Of a stretch of 64,000 bases of DNA, positions 17,384 to 24,836 are shown in pieces. The notes beneath the pieces were generated by a model. It was not told where the DNA came from. It made no database searches and was given only the letters and a program-made list of their open reading frames with translations. The DNA lies in assembly GCA_963820055.1 (NCBI GenBank), contig CAWFYJ010000002.1, positions 62,001-126,000 on the forward strand, read 5' to 3'. Within the stretch, counting starts at the first letter, position 1; each line of letters opens with the position of its first letter. Position numbers and translations under genes: made by a program. The DNA comes from RHKX01 sp963820055. Its GTDB lineage: Bacteria; Actinomycetota; Thermoleophilia; Solirubrobacterales; 70-9.

Positions 17384-18052
17384 GCGGGACCGACCCGGAG
17401 GCGATCGCCGCCTTCGCCCCGCCGCCGGGAGACGAGGCGCTGCGGGCCCGCGAGGCCGACGATCCCTTCGCACCCGGACCGCGCGGCCTGCCCCGGCTCC
17501 TCGACGCGATCGCCGCCGCCCTCGCGCTGCTCCTCCTCGTCGCCGCTGCTCGTGGCGGCGATGGTCGCGATCCGCCTCGACAGCCGCGGCCCGGCGATCT
17601 ACCGCCAGCGACGCGTCGGTCGCGGCGAGAACGAGTTCGAGATGCTGAAGCTGCGGACGATGGCGGCCGGCAGCGACCCGGTCGGCGCCGGCACGGCGGT
17701 CGGCGACGGCGATCCCCGCGTCACCCGGGTCGGCCGGATCCTGCGGCGGATCTCGCTCGACGAGGTGCCCAACCTGGTCAACGTGCTGCGCGGAGAGATG
17801 TCCCTAGTCGGCCCGCGCCCGACCATCCCCTCGCACCTCGCCTACTTCCACCCGCACCAGCACCGCCGCCATGCGGTCCGGCCCGGGATCACCGGCTGGG
17901 CGCAGATCAACGGGCGGGTCGGGATCACCTGGGGGGAGCGGATCGAGCTCGACAACTGGTACGTCGAGAACCGTTCGGCCCGCCTCGACCTGCGGATCCT
18001 CGCCCGCACCGTCGGGCAGGTGGCCTCCGGCCGCGGCCTCGATCCGGGCTGA
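17380..18052 (+). pseudogene. Initiating sugar transferase (WcaJ/PglC-like), one frame shift
   Basis: The first frame starts at GTG 17380 and reaches RLLDAIAAALALLLL, the membrane hairpin of polyprenyl-phosphate sugar-1-phosphate transferases. Similarity then continues in the +1 frame from about 17540: VAAMVAIRLDSRGPAIYRQR, EMLKLRTMAAGSDP, RISLDEVPNLVNVLRGEMSL, GPRPTIPSHL and RPGITGWAQINGR, all family hallmarks. One extra base (a G near 17539) accounts for the break and restores 223 residues. The enzyme would load the first sugar phosphate onto undecaprenyl phosphate. Sequence error or true mutation cannot be separated here. Confidence 0.85.
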
Positions 18053-18074
18053 GGGCCTCTAAGGTTTCCGCCCG

Positions 18075-18632
18075 ATGACGACCGAACGAGGCTCCGAGGT
18101 AGAGGTCCGGATCAGGCCGTTCCGCCCCGACGACTGGCCGGCCGTCCATCGCTGGTTCAACAACCGCGAGGCGATCTCGTCGCTGATGGAGGTCCGCCCC
18201 TCCTTCGAGGAGGAGAACGCGAAGGGGTGGACGAACGCCGCGGTCGGGGCCGACGGCGAGGACCGCAAGTGGGCGATCGAGGTCGAGGGCCTCGAAGAGC
18301 CGGTCGGCTTCACCGCCCTCTACGGCCTGTTCCGCCAGACCGCCCCGGAGCTGGGCGCGCTGATCGGCGACAACCCCGGCGCTCGCGGAGTCGGACGCGA
18401 GGCCGAACGTCTCACCGTCGCGAAGGCTTTCGAAGAGTTCGGCGCCCATCGCGTCTACGGCCGGATCCCGTCCTTCAACGGTCCCGCCAAGAAGGCCGTC
18501 ACCTGGCAGGGCTGGCAGCACGAGGGCACGATGCCCGAGCACATCCGCCGACCCGACGGGACGCTCATCGACTGCGAGATCTGGGGCATCAGCGCGGCCG
18601 GCTGGCGCGAGCGCTGGTCGGTCGGGGAGTAG
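18075..18632 (+). CDS. GNAT-family N-acetyltransferase
   Basis: This 185-residue Acetyltransf_3-like protein has IRPFRPDDWPAVHRWFNN at the start, strand VGFTALYGLF, an acetyl-CoA loop region LIGDNPGARGVGREAERLTV and the downstream HRVYGRIPSFNGPAKKAV typical of RimJ-like and sugar-amine acetyltransferases. In this locus it most plausibly acetylates an amino sugar, as WecD/PseH-type enzymes do; that is inference from position. It lies 22 bases after the sugar transferase. Confidence 0.82.
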   Translation: MTTERGSEVEVRIRPFRPDDWPAVHRWFNNREAISSLMEVRPSFEEENAKGWTNAAVGADGEDRKWAIEVEGLEEPVGFTALYGLFRQTAPELGALIGDNPGARGVGREAERLTVAKAFEEFGAHRVYGRIPSFNGPAKKAVTWQGWQHEGTMPEHIRRPDGTLIDCEIWGISAAGWRERWSVGE

Positions 18633-18636
18633 CCCC

Positions 18637-19560
18637 ATCGGCGCCGAGCTGATCGCAGACGGCGGCGCCGCCGCGGTCGAGGCCGAGTTCTTCCGCAGCC
18701 GCGAGTTCCTGGCCGCCGAGGGCGTCACCCACACGCTCGTCGCGAGCGCGGGAGGCAACACCGCGGCCGTCCCGCTCGTCGTCCGCGACATCCCCGGCAG
18801 CGACCGCCGCGACGCGATCTCTCCCTACTCCTACCCGGGGGCGAAGGTCGAGGGCGGCCCGGTCGACCACGCCGCCGTGGACCTCGGCGGCTCCGGGCTC
18901 GTCAGCGCCTTCGTCCGCGACCGCCTCGGCGAGCCGACGGCGTTCACCGGCGCCACCGACCGGTCGGTCGTCCTCGTCTCCGACCCGGGCGAAGCCCGCA
19001 AGTCGCGGATGAGCGACCGCCAGCAGATCCGCAAGAACGAGGCGGCCGGCTACGAGCACTCCTCGCTGCACGGCCCCGACGTCGACGACGCCTCCCTGGA
19101 CGGATTCCTCTCCGTCTACACCGAGACGATGCGCGTCGTCGATGCCGCCGACCACTACTTCTTCGACGCCGACTACTTCCGGACGCTGCTCGCCTCGCCG
19201 CTCACCTGGCTGCTCACCGTCACCGGCCCCGACGGCGACTGCGCCGCCTCGGCGCTACTCGTCCGCAGCGACGGCTTCATCCACTACTACCTGTCGGGTA
19301 CCGCCGACGACCATCGCCGCCGCGCCCCCTCCAAGAACCTGATCGTCGCCGCGACCGACTTCGCCGAGGCCATGGACATGCCGCTCAACCTCGGCGGCGG
19401 CGTCAAGCCCGGCGACGGCCTCGAGGAGTTCAAGCGCGGCTTCGCGAACACCGAGCTCCCGTTCCACACCCACGAGCTGATCTGCGACCAGGCCGCCTAC
19501 GCGGAGCTGGCGGCGGGCCGGGAGGACGACGGCTTCTTCCCGCTGTACCGGCGTAGATAA
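18637..19560 (+). CDS. FemAB/BioF2-like GNAT transferase, non-canonical start
   Basis: The coding frame runs from just after the previous stop (18632). It contains ISPYSYPGAKVEGG, KSRMSDRQQIRKNEAAGYEH, SVYTETMRVVDAADHYFFDADYF, IHYYLSGTADDHRRRAPSK and a C-terminal GVKPGDGLEEFKRGF, the pattern of FemAB-like acyl/aminoacyl transferases found in polysaccharide loci. No ATG, GTG or TTG lies in frame at the 5' end: the first candidates are ATC 18637, 7 bases after a GGGGAG Shine-Dalgarno, or CTG 18649. The first GTG (18877) would remove a third of the protein. The start is therefore uncertain. Confidence 0.78.
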   Translation: MGAELIADGGAAAVEAEFFRSREFLAAEGVTHTLVASAGGNTAAVPLVVRDIPGSDRRDAISPYSYPGAKVEGGPVDHAAVDLGGSGLVSAFVRDRLGEPTAFTGATDRSVVLVSDPGEARKSRMSDRQQIRKNEAAGYEHSSLHGPDVDDASLDGFLSVYTETMRVVDAADHYFFDADYFRTLLASPLTWLLTVTGPDGDCAASALLVRSDGFIHYYLSGTADDHRRRAPSKNLIVAATDFAEAMDMPLNLGGGVKPGDGLEEFKRGFANTELPFHTHELICDQAAYAELAAGREDDGFFPLYRRR

Positions 19561-19562
19561 CT

Positions 19563-19599
19563 CCGGCCGAATGCTCCGCTTCGCGTCCGCTTCGGCCGG
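19563..19599 (+). terminator. Terminator-like hairpin ending the polysaccharide operon
   Basis: CCGGCCGAA (19563-19571) pairs perfectly with TTCGGCCGG (19591-19599), starting 3 bases after the stop codon. No T-run follows, as is common in high-GC actinomycetes. Its left part shares TAACTCCGG and CTCCGCTTCGCG with the hairpin at 28843-28884. Confidence 0.65.
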
Positions 19600-19704
19600 G
19601 CGGCGCGGTGGTACTGGACGGGATGACATATGTGTTGACCCCAGCCCGGGTGGGGCTGAGAGGGGGGTGGTGGGACCGGGCGGGACGCCTCCTGCAACCG
19701 CGAA

Positions 19705-19741
19705 GTGTCAGAAACCGGCTGTGGGAGACGGTTATTGACAC
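19705..19741. repeat. REP-like palindrome
   Basis: GTGTCA (19705-19710) and AACCG (19713-19717) pair with CGGTT (19729-19733) and TGACAC (19736-19741), leaving a symmetric 2-base internal mismatch and an 11-base loop. The GTGTCA/TGACAC arms resemble extragenic palindromes that RAYT transposases mobilise. No transposase is in the window. Confidence 0.55.
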
Positions 19742-19827
19742 ATGGTGGGGCCTTCGCCGAGGCCGCCTGCGGCCAGCTCCCGATGAGACGTTTGAGGTCG
19801 GGACGGGCCGCGTCGACCGAACCTCCA

Positions 19828-19853
19828 CCCGAACCGCCGAAGGCGGGTTCGGG
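19828..19853. terminator. Hairpin downstream of the amidase gene
   Basis: CCCGAACCGCC (19828-19838) pairs with GGCGGGTTCGGG (19842-19853) with one bulged base and a 3-base loop. It lies 33 bases past the amidase stop (minus strand), so it could serve as its terminator, or as a bidirectional one for both convergent genes. Confidence 0.55.
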
Positions 19854-19885
19854 CGATGCGGCCCGGCCCGGCCCGCTCGAGGGGC

Positions 19886-21040
19886 TCAGCCGATCTTGCG
19901 ATCCACGGCGCGGCGGATCTTCGGCACCAGCTTGTTGAGCGCCGCGCCGGCGCACTCCGTGTAGTTGGTGGTGCCGTGGTTGAAGATCGTCTTGACCTTG
20001 ACGCGGTCGCCCTTCGGCGTCTTCTGGCTGGGGCCGCCGCTGGAGAGGAGGGAGGTGTTGCCGTGGGCGGGGACGCCGGCGAGGTCGAGCTTCCAGGAGA
20101 GGTACTTGATGAGCCCGCGCTGAAGTTCCTTCGAGGGCTTCTTGCGGCTGAAGTCGCCGATCGCGGCGACGCCGGTGGTCTGGGCGTTGACGCCCTCGGC
20201 GTGGGCGCCGATGACGGGCCGGGACATGCCGCCGGCGCGCCCTTGGTAGACGTTGCCGAAGCGGTCGACCAGTGCGTTGTAGCCGATGTCGTTCCAGCCG
20301 TTGCCGTTGCGGTGGAAGCGGCAGATGCCGAGGACGATGCCCGGCGCCTCGGCCTCGCTGTAGCCGTTCGTGCTGACCGTGTGGTGGATGACGCCGGCCT
20401 TGATGCGCCCCATCTCGGGCTTGACCCGGGGTTCGCAGCCGCCCGGCTTCTGCTTGGCGCCCCACTCGCGCCGGGTGATGAAGTCGGGCTCGCTGCTCGC
20501 GGCGGTCGCTTCCGGGACGCCGGCCGCGGCGAGGGTCACGACCGCTGAGTTGACGACGCCGCGCATGTCGTTGAGCAGGCCGCTCGCGAAGCTCGTGTCG
20601 CCCTGGACGTTGACATAGTGGAGCTCGCCGCGGATCGGCTCGTTGCGGCTGCGGATCTGCAGCTCGTCGGCGCCGCCGGTGTAGACGGGGTCGCCGTTGT
20701 CGGTCTCGACCCACTTGCTCCACTCGCCACCCGTGTCGCGGGCGCGGAACTCGAAGGCGTGCATCTGCCCGGCGATGCCGACGAGGTCGAAGCGCTCGGG
20801 CGCGGTGATCGGATCAGTCCGGTAGAGGACGGGACCCTCGGCTCCGTAGCCGCCATGGTTCGCGGCCCGCTCGAGGGCGCCCGGCGTGGCGGAGCGGAGC
20901 TTCGCGGCGGGGGGGACGGGCTGGGTGAAGTCGACGGCGGCGGGGCGGTACGGCTCGGTCGAGAGCGCCGGTGCGACCGCCCAGACGAGGGCGCCGGAGG
21001 CGACGAGCGCAAGCAGAAGCGAGAGACGGCGGAGAGGCAC
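19886..21040 (-). CDS. Secreted PGRP/Amidase_2-type N-acetylmuramoyl-L-alanine amidase
   Basis: This 384-residue protein starts at GTG with a signal peptide (LSLLLALVASGALVWAVAPA). An N-terminal beta region contains GGEWSKWVETDNG. The zinc amidase domain spans about residues 190-345: ITRREWGAKQKPGG, GVIHHTVSTNGYSEAEAP (first zinc histidine), IGYNALVDRFGNVYQGRAGG, VIGAHAEGVNAQTTG (second histidine region) and HGNTSL. It cleaves the bond between MurNAc and the stem peptide outside the membrane. It faces the polysaccharide operon tail to tail. Confidence 0.9.
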   Translation of the reverse strand: MPLRRLSLLLALVASGALVWAVAPALSTEPYRPAAVDFTQPVPPAAKLRSATPGALERAANHGGYGAEGPVLYRTDPITAPERFDLVGIAGQMHAFEFRARDTGGEWSKWVETDNGDPVYTGGADELQIRSRNEPIRGELHYVNVQGDTSFASGLLNDMRGVVNSAVVTLAAAGVPEATAASSEPDFITRREWGAKQKPGGCEPRVKPEMGRIKAGVIHHTVSTNGYSEAEAPGIVLGICRFHRNGNGWNDIGYNALVDRFGNVYQGRAGGMSRPVIGAHAEGVNAQTTGVAAIGDFSRKKPSKELQRGLIKYLSWKLDLAGVPAHGNTSLLSSGGPSQKTPKGDRVKVKTIFNHGTTNYTECAGAALNKLVPKIRRAVDRKIG

Positions 21041-21176
21041 GAGAGTGTGAGCAGATCCTTACAGACGACGAAACACGGTCCCCGGCCGTAAGTACCGGAC
21101 CGATGGTGACGGTCCCGCGCCTCGCGCGCGCTGCCTGCAGGAATCGTTGCAAGCGGGCGCCCGCATGCGGGGAGGC

Positions 21177-21935
21177 CTAGAAGGGGATCGCCTCGGGCCC
21201 GCGGCCGCGGTAGGCGTCGCGGAAGTCCTGGATGGCGTCGAGCGTGGCGTCGCCGTCGTAGGTCTTGCAGGTCATCAGCTGGGTCCAGGCGGTGACCGCG
21301 ACGTCGTAGGGCATGTCGGGGTCGGGGAAGAGGTTGACGCCGGCCCGGTCCGCGTCGAAGACGCCCTTCAGTGCCAGCTGGTCCTCCTCGGAGAGGTCGG
21401 GGCTGTACTGGATGTTGATCCGTCCGTGCTCGAGCGAGTGGACGAACGTGCCCGGGCTCGGGTAATCGAGGAACGCTCCATCGGCCAGCGGGATCGGATA
21501 GTGGTCGCCGGACGTCGGCGGGTCGGTGCCGTAATCCGGCAGGTCGTCCTGCTGGGGGTCGAGGTGAGTGCTGCCCTCGTCCTTGAGGTTGAGCTGGAGA
21601 TCGCAGCCGGCTGCCTTCGCCGCCGCGGTCAGGTCGCCGGTCTGGACCGCCGGGGGCGGGGTGCCCTCGCGGGTGTCGACCCGGATGTCCTCAGGGACCT
21701 TGCCCCCGAAGTCCGTATTGACGTTGTCGCTGCTCGCCTGGGCCGAGCCGCCGTCGGAGGACGAGTCGCTGCCGCCGGCAAGGGCGATCACGAGCCCGAC
21801 GACGATCAGCAGCGCGAGAGCGCCCGCGACCACGTAGCCGATGATCAAGCGTGTGCGCCCCGACGACTGCGCCTGGCGCTCTGCTTCGAGCCGCTCCTGA
21901 CGGAGGCGCTCCTTCTCCTCTTTCCGGCTTGCCAC
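21177..21935 (-). CDS. DUF3105 membrane-anchored extracellular protein
   Basis: This 252-residue protein starts with a short basic cytoplasmic helix (KEEKERLRQERLEAERQ), then one transmembrane helix (LIIGYVVAGALALLIVVGLVIAL) and a Ser/Asp-rich linker. The C-terminal 130 residues are DUF3105: DLPDYGTDPPTSGDHYP, GTFVHSLEHGRINIQYSP and LMTCKTYDGDATLDAI. The conserved HSLEHG and GDHY histidines suggest a metal or redox site, but the family has no assigned function. It is divergent from the MFS gene with an 86-base promoter gap. Confidence 0.85.
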   Translation of the reverse strand: MASRKEEKERLRQERLEAERQAQSSGRTRLIIGYVVAGALALLIVVGLVIALAGGSDSSSDGGSAQASSDNVNTDFGGKVPEDIRVDTREGTPPPAVQTGDLTAAAKAAGCDLQLNLKDEGSTHLDPQQDDLPDYGTDPPTSGDHYPIPLADGAFLDYPSPGTFVHSLEHGRINIQYSPDLSEEDQLALKGVFDADRAGVNLFPDPDMPYDVAVTAWTQLMTCKTYDGDATLDAIQDFRDAYRGRGPEAIPF

Positions 21936-22021
21936 GGCGCGGAATGTATAGGAACGCCGTTCCGGGGCCAGCGGCTCGCGGCCGGTTTCACGGCGGCCGA
22001 GCCGGGGTAAAGCTGGGCCGG

Positions 22022-23860
22022 ATGAGCACCGAGACGGAGAGCATCGGCACGATCGAGACGCGGATTCCGAGCCGCCTCGACCGGCTTCCCTGGTCGCGTT
22101 TCCACTGGCGTGTCGTGATCGGTCTTGGCGCCGTCTGGATCCTCGACGGCCTCGAGGTGACGATCATCGGCTTCCTCGCGCCGACGCTGGTCTCGAAGGG
22201 CAGCGGCATCGAGCTGACCGACACCAACATCGCGATGGCGGCGTCGATCTACGTCGCCGGCGCCTGTCTCGGCGCGCTGTTCTTCGGGCAGCTCACCGAC
22301 CGCTTCGGCCGCAAGAAGCTGTTCCTGCTGACCCTCGGGCTCTACCTGGCCGCGACCGTCGCCACGGCCTTCGCCTTCGCTCCGTGGTTCTTCCTGGTCG
22401 CCCGGTTCTTCACCGGCGCCGGCATCGGCGGCGAGTACGCGGCGATCAACTCCGCGATCGACGAGCTGATCCCCGCCCGGGCCCGCGGCCGCATCGACCT
22501 GATCATCAACGGCTCCTTCTGGCTCGGCGCCGCCGGCGGCGGGCTGCTGTCGCTGATCTTCCTCGACCAGGCGATCTTCGCCGCCGACGTCGGCTGGCGG
22601 GTCGCCTTCGCGATGGGCGCGCTGCTCGGGATCGGCATCCTCTTCATCCGCCGCCACGTCCCGGAGAGCCCGCGCTGGCTCTTCATCCATGGACGGGAGC
22701 AGGAGGCGGACGAGATCGTCGGCGAGATCGAGAGCGAGGTCAGGGAGGAGACCGGGGAGGAGCTCGAAGAGCCCGAGGGCGAGCCGATCAAGGTCCAGCA
22801 GCGCAAGTCGATCCCGTTCCGCGAGATCGCCGGCACGGCGTTCGGCAAGTACCCGAAGCGGACCGGTCTCGGCCTCTCCCTGTTCGTCGGCCAGGCCTTC
22901 CTCTACAACGCCGTCACCTTCACGCTGGGCCTGACCCTGACCACCTACCTCGGCGTCGCCGAGAACAAGGTCGGCATCTTCTACGCCGTCTTCGCGGCCG
23001 GCAACTTCCTCGGCCCGCTGCTCCTCGGGCGCCTCTTCGACACGGTCGGCCGCCGCCCGATGATCGCCGGGACCTATCTGATCTCGGCCGTTCTGTTGGT
23101 CGTCGTCGCCATCCTCTTCAACAACGAGGCGTTCAGCGACTGGGGCCTGATCGCGGCGCTCGGCGTCACGTTCTTCTTCGCCTCGGCCGGCGCGAGCTCC
23201 GCCTACCTGACCGTCAGCGAGATCTTCCCGATGGAGGTCCGGGCGCTGGCGATCGCTTTCTTCTACGCGATCGGGACGGCGATCGGCGGCATCACCGGGC
23301 CGCTCGTCTTCGAGGGCCTCGCCTCCTCGGGCGATCCGGGCAAGGTCGCGATCGGCTACCTGATCGGCGCCGGCGTGATGGCGTTCGGCGGCATCGTCGA
23401 GCTGTTCCTCGGCATCCGCGCTGAGGGCGAGCAGCTCGAGGACATCGCCGCGCCGCTGACCGCCGAGGCGGCCGAGGGCGATGGCGAGGCCGACGACGAG
23501 GCCCGGACCGAGCGTGAGCGGACCGAGCAGCGGCACCGCGCCCGGGCGGAGCGCGAACGCACGGGACGAAGCCGTTACCGGCTCGGCCCGGGTTCCGCCT
23601 CCTACTCGCCGTTCTTCCCCTCCTCGGTGGCGCAGCGACCCGAATGGATCGACGCCGAGGTCGACCGGATCGCCCGTGTGGTCGGCAGCGAGGGCGAGAT
23701 CGAGACGAGGGCGCTCTCCCGCGAGGTCGGTGCGAACCGCTGGGGACCGGGCCGGTTCCGCGCCGCACTCCGTGAGGCGATCGCCGAGGGCCTGGTCGTC
23801 AGGGTCGGCCGCAGCCGGGTCGCCCCGGCCGGCCGCGACGACGGGACCGCGTCGGCCTAG
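22022..23860 (+). CDS. MFS transporter (metabolite:H+ symporter type) with extra C-terminal domain
   Basis: This 612-residue protein has a normal 12-helix MFS core: GAVWILDGLEVTIIGFLAPT at helix 1, the GQLTDRFGRKKLF loop between helices 2 and 3, GAGIGGEYAAINSAIDEL, ESPRWLF after helix 6, GRLFDTVGRRPMI and SEIFPMEVRALAIAFFY. After helix 12 (about residue 485) comes a charged E/R-rich linker and about 75 residues ending VVRVGRSRVAP. The end of that tail looks like a small winged-helix (EIETRALSREVGANRWG, then FRAALREAIAEGLV). Such a tail is unusual for MFS carriers. The substrate is unknown. Confidence 0.85.
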   Translation: MSTETESIGTIETRIPSRLDRLPWSRFHWRVVIGLGAVWILDGLEVTIIGFLAPTLVSKGSGIELTDTNIAMAASIYVAGACLGALFFGQLTDRFGRKKLFLLTLGLYLAATVATAFAFAPWFFLVARFFTGAGIGGEYAAINSAIDELIPARARGRIDLIINGSFWLGAAGGGLLSLIFLDQAIFAADVGWRVAFAMGALLGIGILFIRRHVPESPRWLFIHGREQEADEIVGEIESEVREETGEELEEPEGEPIKVQQRKSIPFREIAGTAFGKYPKRTGLGLSLFVGQAFLYNAVTFTLGLTLTTYLGVAENKVGIFYAVFAAGNFLGPLLLGRLFDTVGRRPMIAGTYLISAVLLVVVAILFNNEAFSDWGLIAALGVTFFFASAGASSAYLTVSEIFPMEVRALAIAFFYAIGTAIGGITGPLVFEGLASSGDPGKVAIGYLIGAGVMAFGGIVELFLGIRAEGEQLEDIAAPLTAEAAEGDGEADDEARTERERTEQRHRARAERERTGRSRYRLGPGSASYSPFFPSSVAQRPEWIDAEVDRIARVVGSEGEIETRALSREVGANRWGPGRFRAALREAIAEGLVVRVGRSRVAPAGRDDGTASA

Positions 23861-24789
23861 TTCGTGCCGCGTGCGGCGGCGAGGATCTCCCCGCCGGTCC
23901 GCTCCCAGGGCCTGCCGGCCTTGAGCGCGCCGAGGATCGCCTTGACCGAGGTGGCCCGGTTGAGGACGAAGAAGTGGATTCCGGGGACGCCGGCGGCGAG
24001 CAGCTGCTCGCACTGACGCGACGCGTAGGCGATGCCGAAAGCCTGCTCGGCCTCGGGATCGCCTCCGAGGGCGGCGAGCTGTTCGTCGAGGAGATCGGGG
24101 ATCTTGGCGCCGCAGACGTCGCAGAACCGGTGCAGGCCGTCGCGGGAGATGATCGGCAGGATGCCGGGAATTATCGGCACGTCGATCCCGGCGTCGCGGA
24201 CGCGCTCGACCCAGTCGAAGTAGACGGCGTTGTCGAAGAAGAGCTGGCTGATCAGGAACTCGGCGCCGGCTTCGACCTTCTCGCGGAGGAACGCGATGTC
24301 GGCCTCCGGCGACGTCGCCTCCGGGTGGATGTCCGGGTGGCAGGAGGCGCCGATGCCGAACTGCGAGGAGGACTCGCGGCCGCGGATGAAGGCGGCGAGC
24401 TCGGTCGAGCTTCGGAGCCCGCCGGCGGGCGGCGTGAAGTCGGCCACGCCCCGCGGCGGGTCGCCGCGCAGCGCGAGGATGTTCTCGATCCCGGCCGCGC
24501 CGAGGCGGTCGAGGATCGCGTCGAGCCCGTCGACCGTCTCGCCGACGACGCTGAGGTGGGCCATCGTCTCGATGCCGTAGTCCCGCTTGATCCGCGTCGT
24601 CACCTCGACGGTCCCCTCGCGCGTCGATCCGGCGGCTCCGTAGGTGACCGACACGAAGCTCGGCTCGAGGCGGTTGAGGTCCTCGACGCTCGCGAACAGC
24701 TCGGCGACGCCCTCGTCGGTCTTCGGGGGGAACAACTCGAACGAGAAGCAGGGCTCCTCGGAGGCGGCGAGCAGGTCGGGAATCCGCAT
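23857..24789 (-). CDS. metF: Methylenetetrahydrofolate reductase
   Basis: This 310-residue FAD enzyme reduces 5,10-methylene-THF to 5-methyl-THF for methionine synthesis. Family motifs: CFSFELFPPKTDEG, FVSVTYGAAGSTREGT, HLSVVGETVDGLDAIL, ILALRGDPPRG, ASCHPDIHPEA, FLISQLFFDNAVYFDWV and GILPIISRDGLHRFCDVCGA, in order. The C terminus overlaps the convergent MFS stop by 4 bases. It is divergent from the UGT gene across 47 bases. Confidence 0.95.
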   Translation of the reverse strand: MRIPDLLAASEEPCFSFELFPPKTDEGVAELFASVEDLNRLEPSFVSVTYGAAGSTREGTVEVTTRIKRDYGIETMAHLSVVGETVDGLDAILDRLGAAGIENILALRGDPPRGVADFTPPAGGLRSSTELAAFIRGRESSSQFGIGASCHPDIHPEATSPEADIAFLREKVEAGAEFLISQLFFDNAVYFDWVERVRDAGIDVPIIPGILPIISRDGLHRFCDVCGAKIPDLLDEQLAALGGDPEAEQAFGIAYASRQCEQLLAAGVPGIHFFVLNRATSVKAILGALKAGRPWERTGGEILAAARGTN

Positions 24790-24836
24790 GCCCGGAATCG
24801 TAGGGGCTGCGGACTTCGATCATCTAGGGTGGCGCC

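Larger units (their letters stand above)
19561..19885. other. Gene-free gap with four inverted repeats
   Basis: This 325-base gap lies between convergent genes. I see no credible gene in either strand. It holds a terminator-like hairpin right after the upstream stop (19563-19599), a small CAGCCC/GGGGCTG stem (about 19640-19660), a REP-like palindrome (19705-19741) and a hairpin near the amidase end (19828-19853). Confidence 0.7.

Noticed and set aside
15066..18052. Programmed ribosomal frameshifting in the glycosyltransferase and sugar transferase genes
   Set aside because: No slippery heptamer or shared stimulatory structure is visible at the junctions, and such breaks occur in unrelated genes elsewhere in the window.
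21845..24823. A 992-codon minus-strand open frame spanning the MFS and metF region
   Set aside because: Its middle is the antisense of the MFS gene and its start lies in another frame of metF; residue composition is typical of a shadow ORF.
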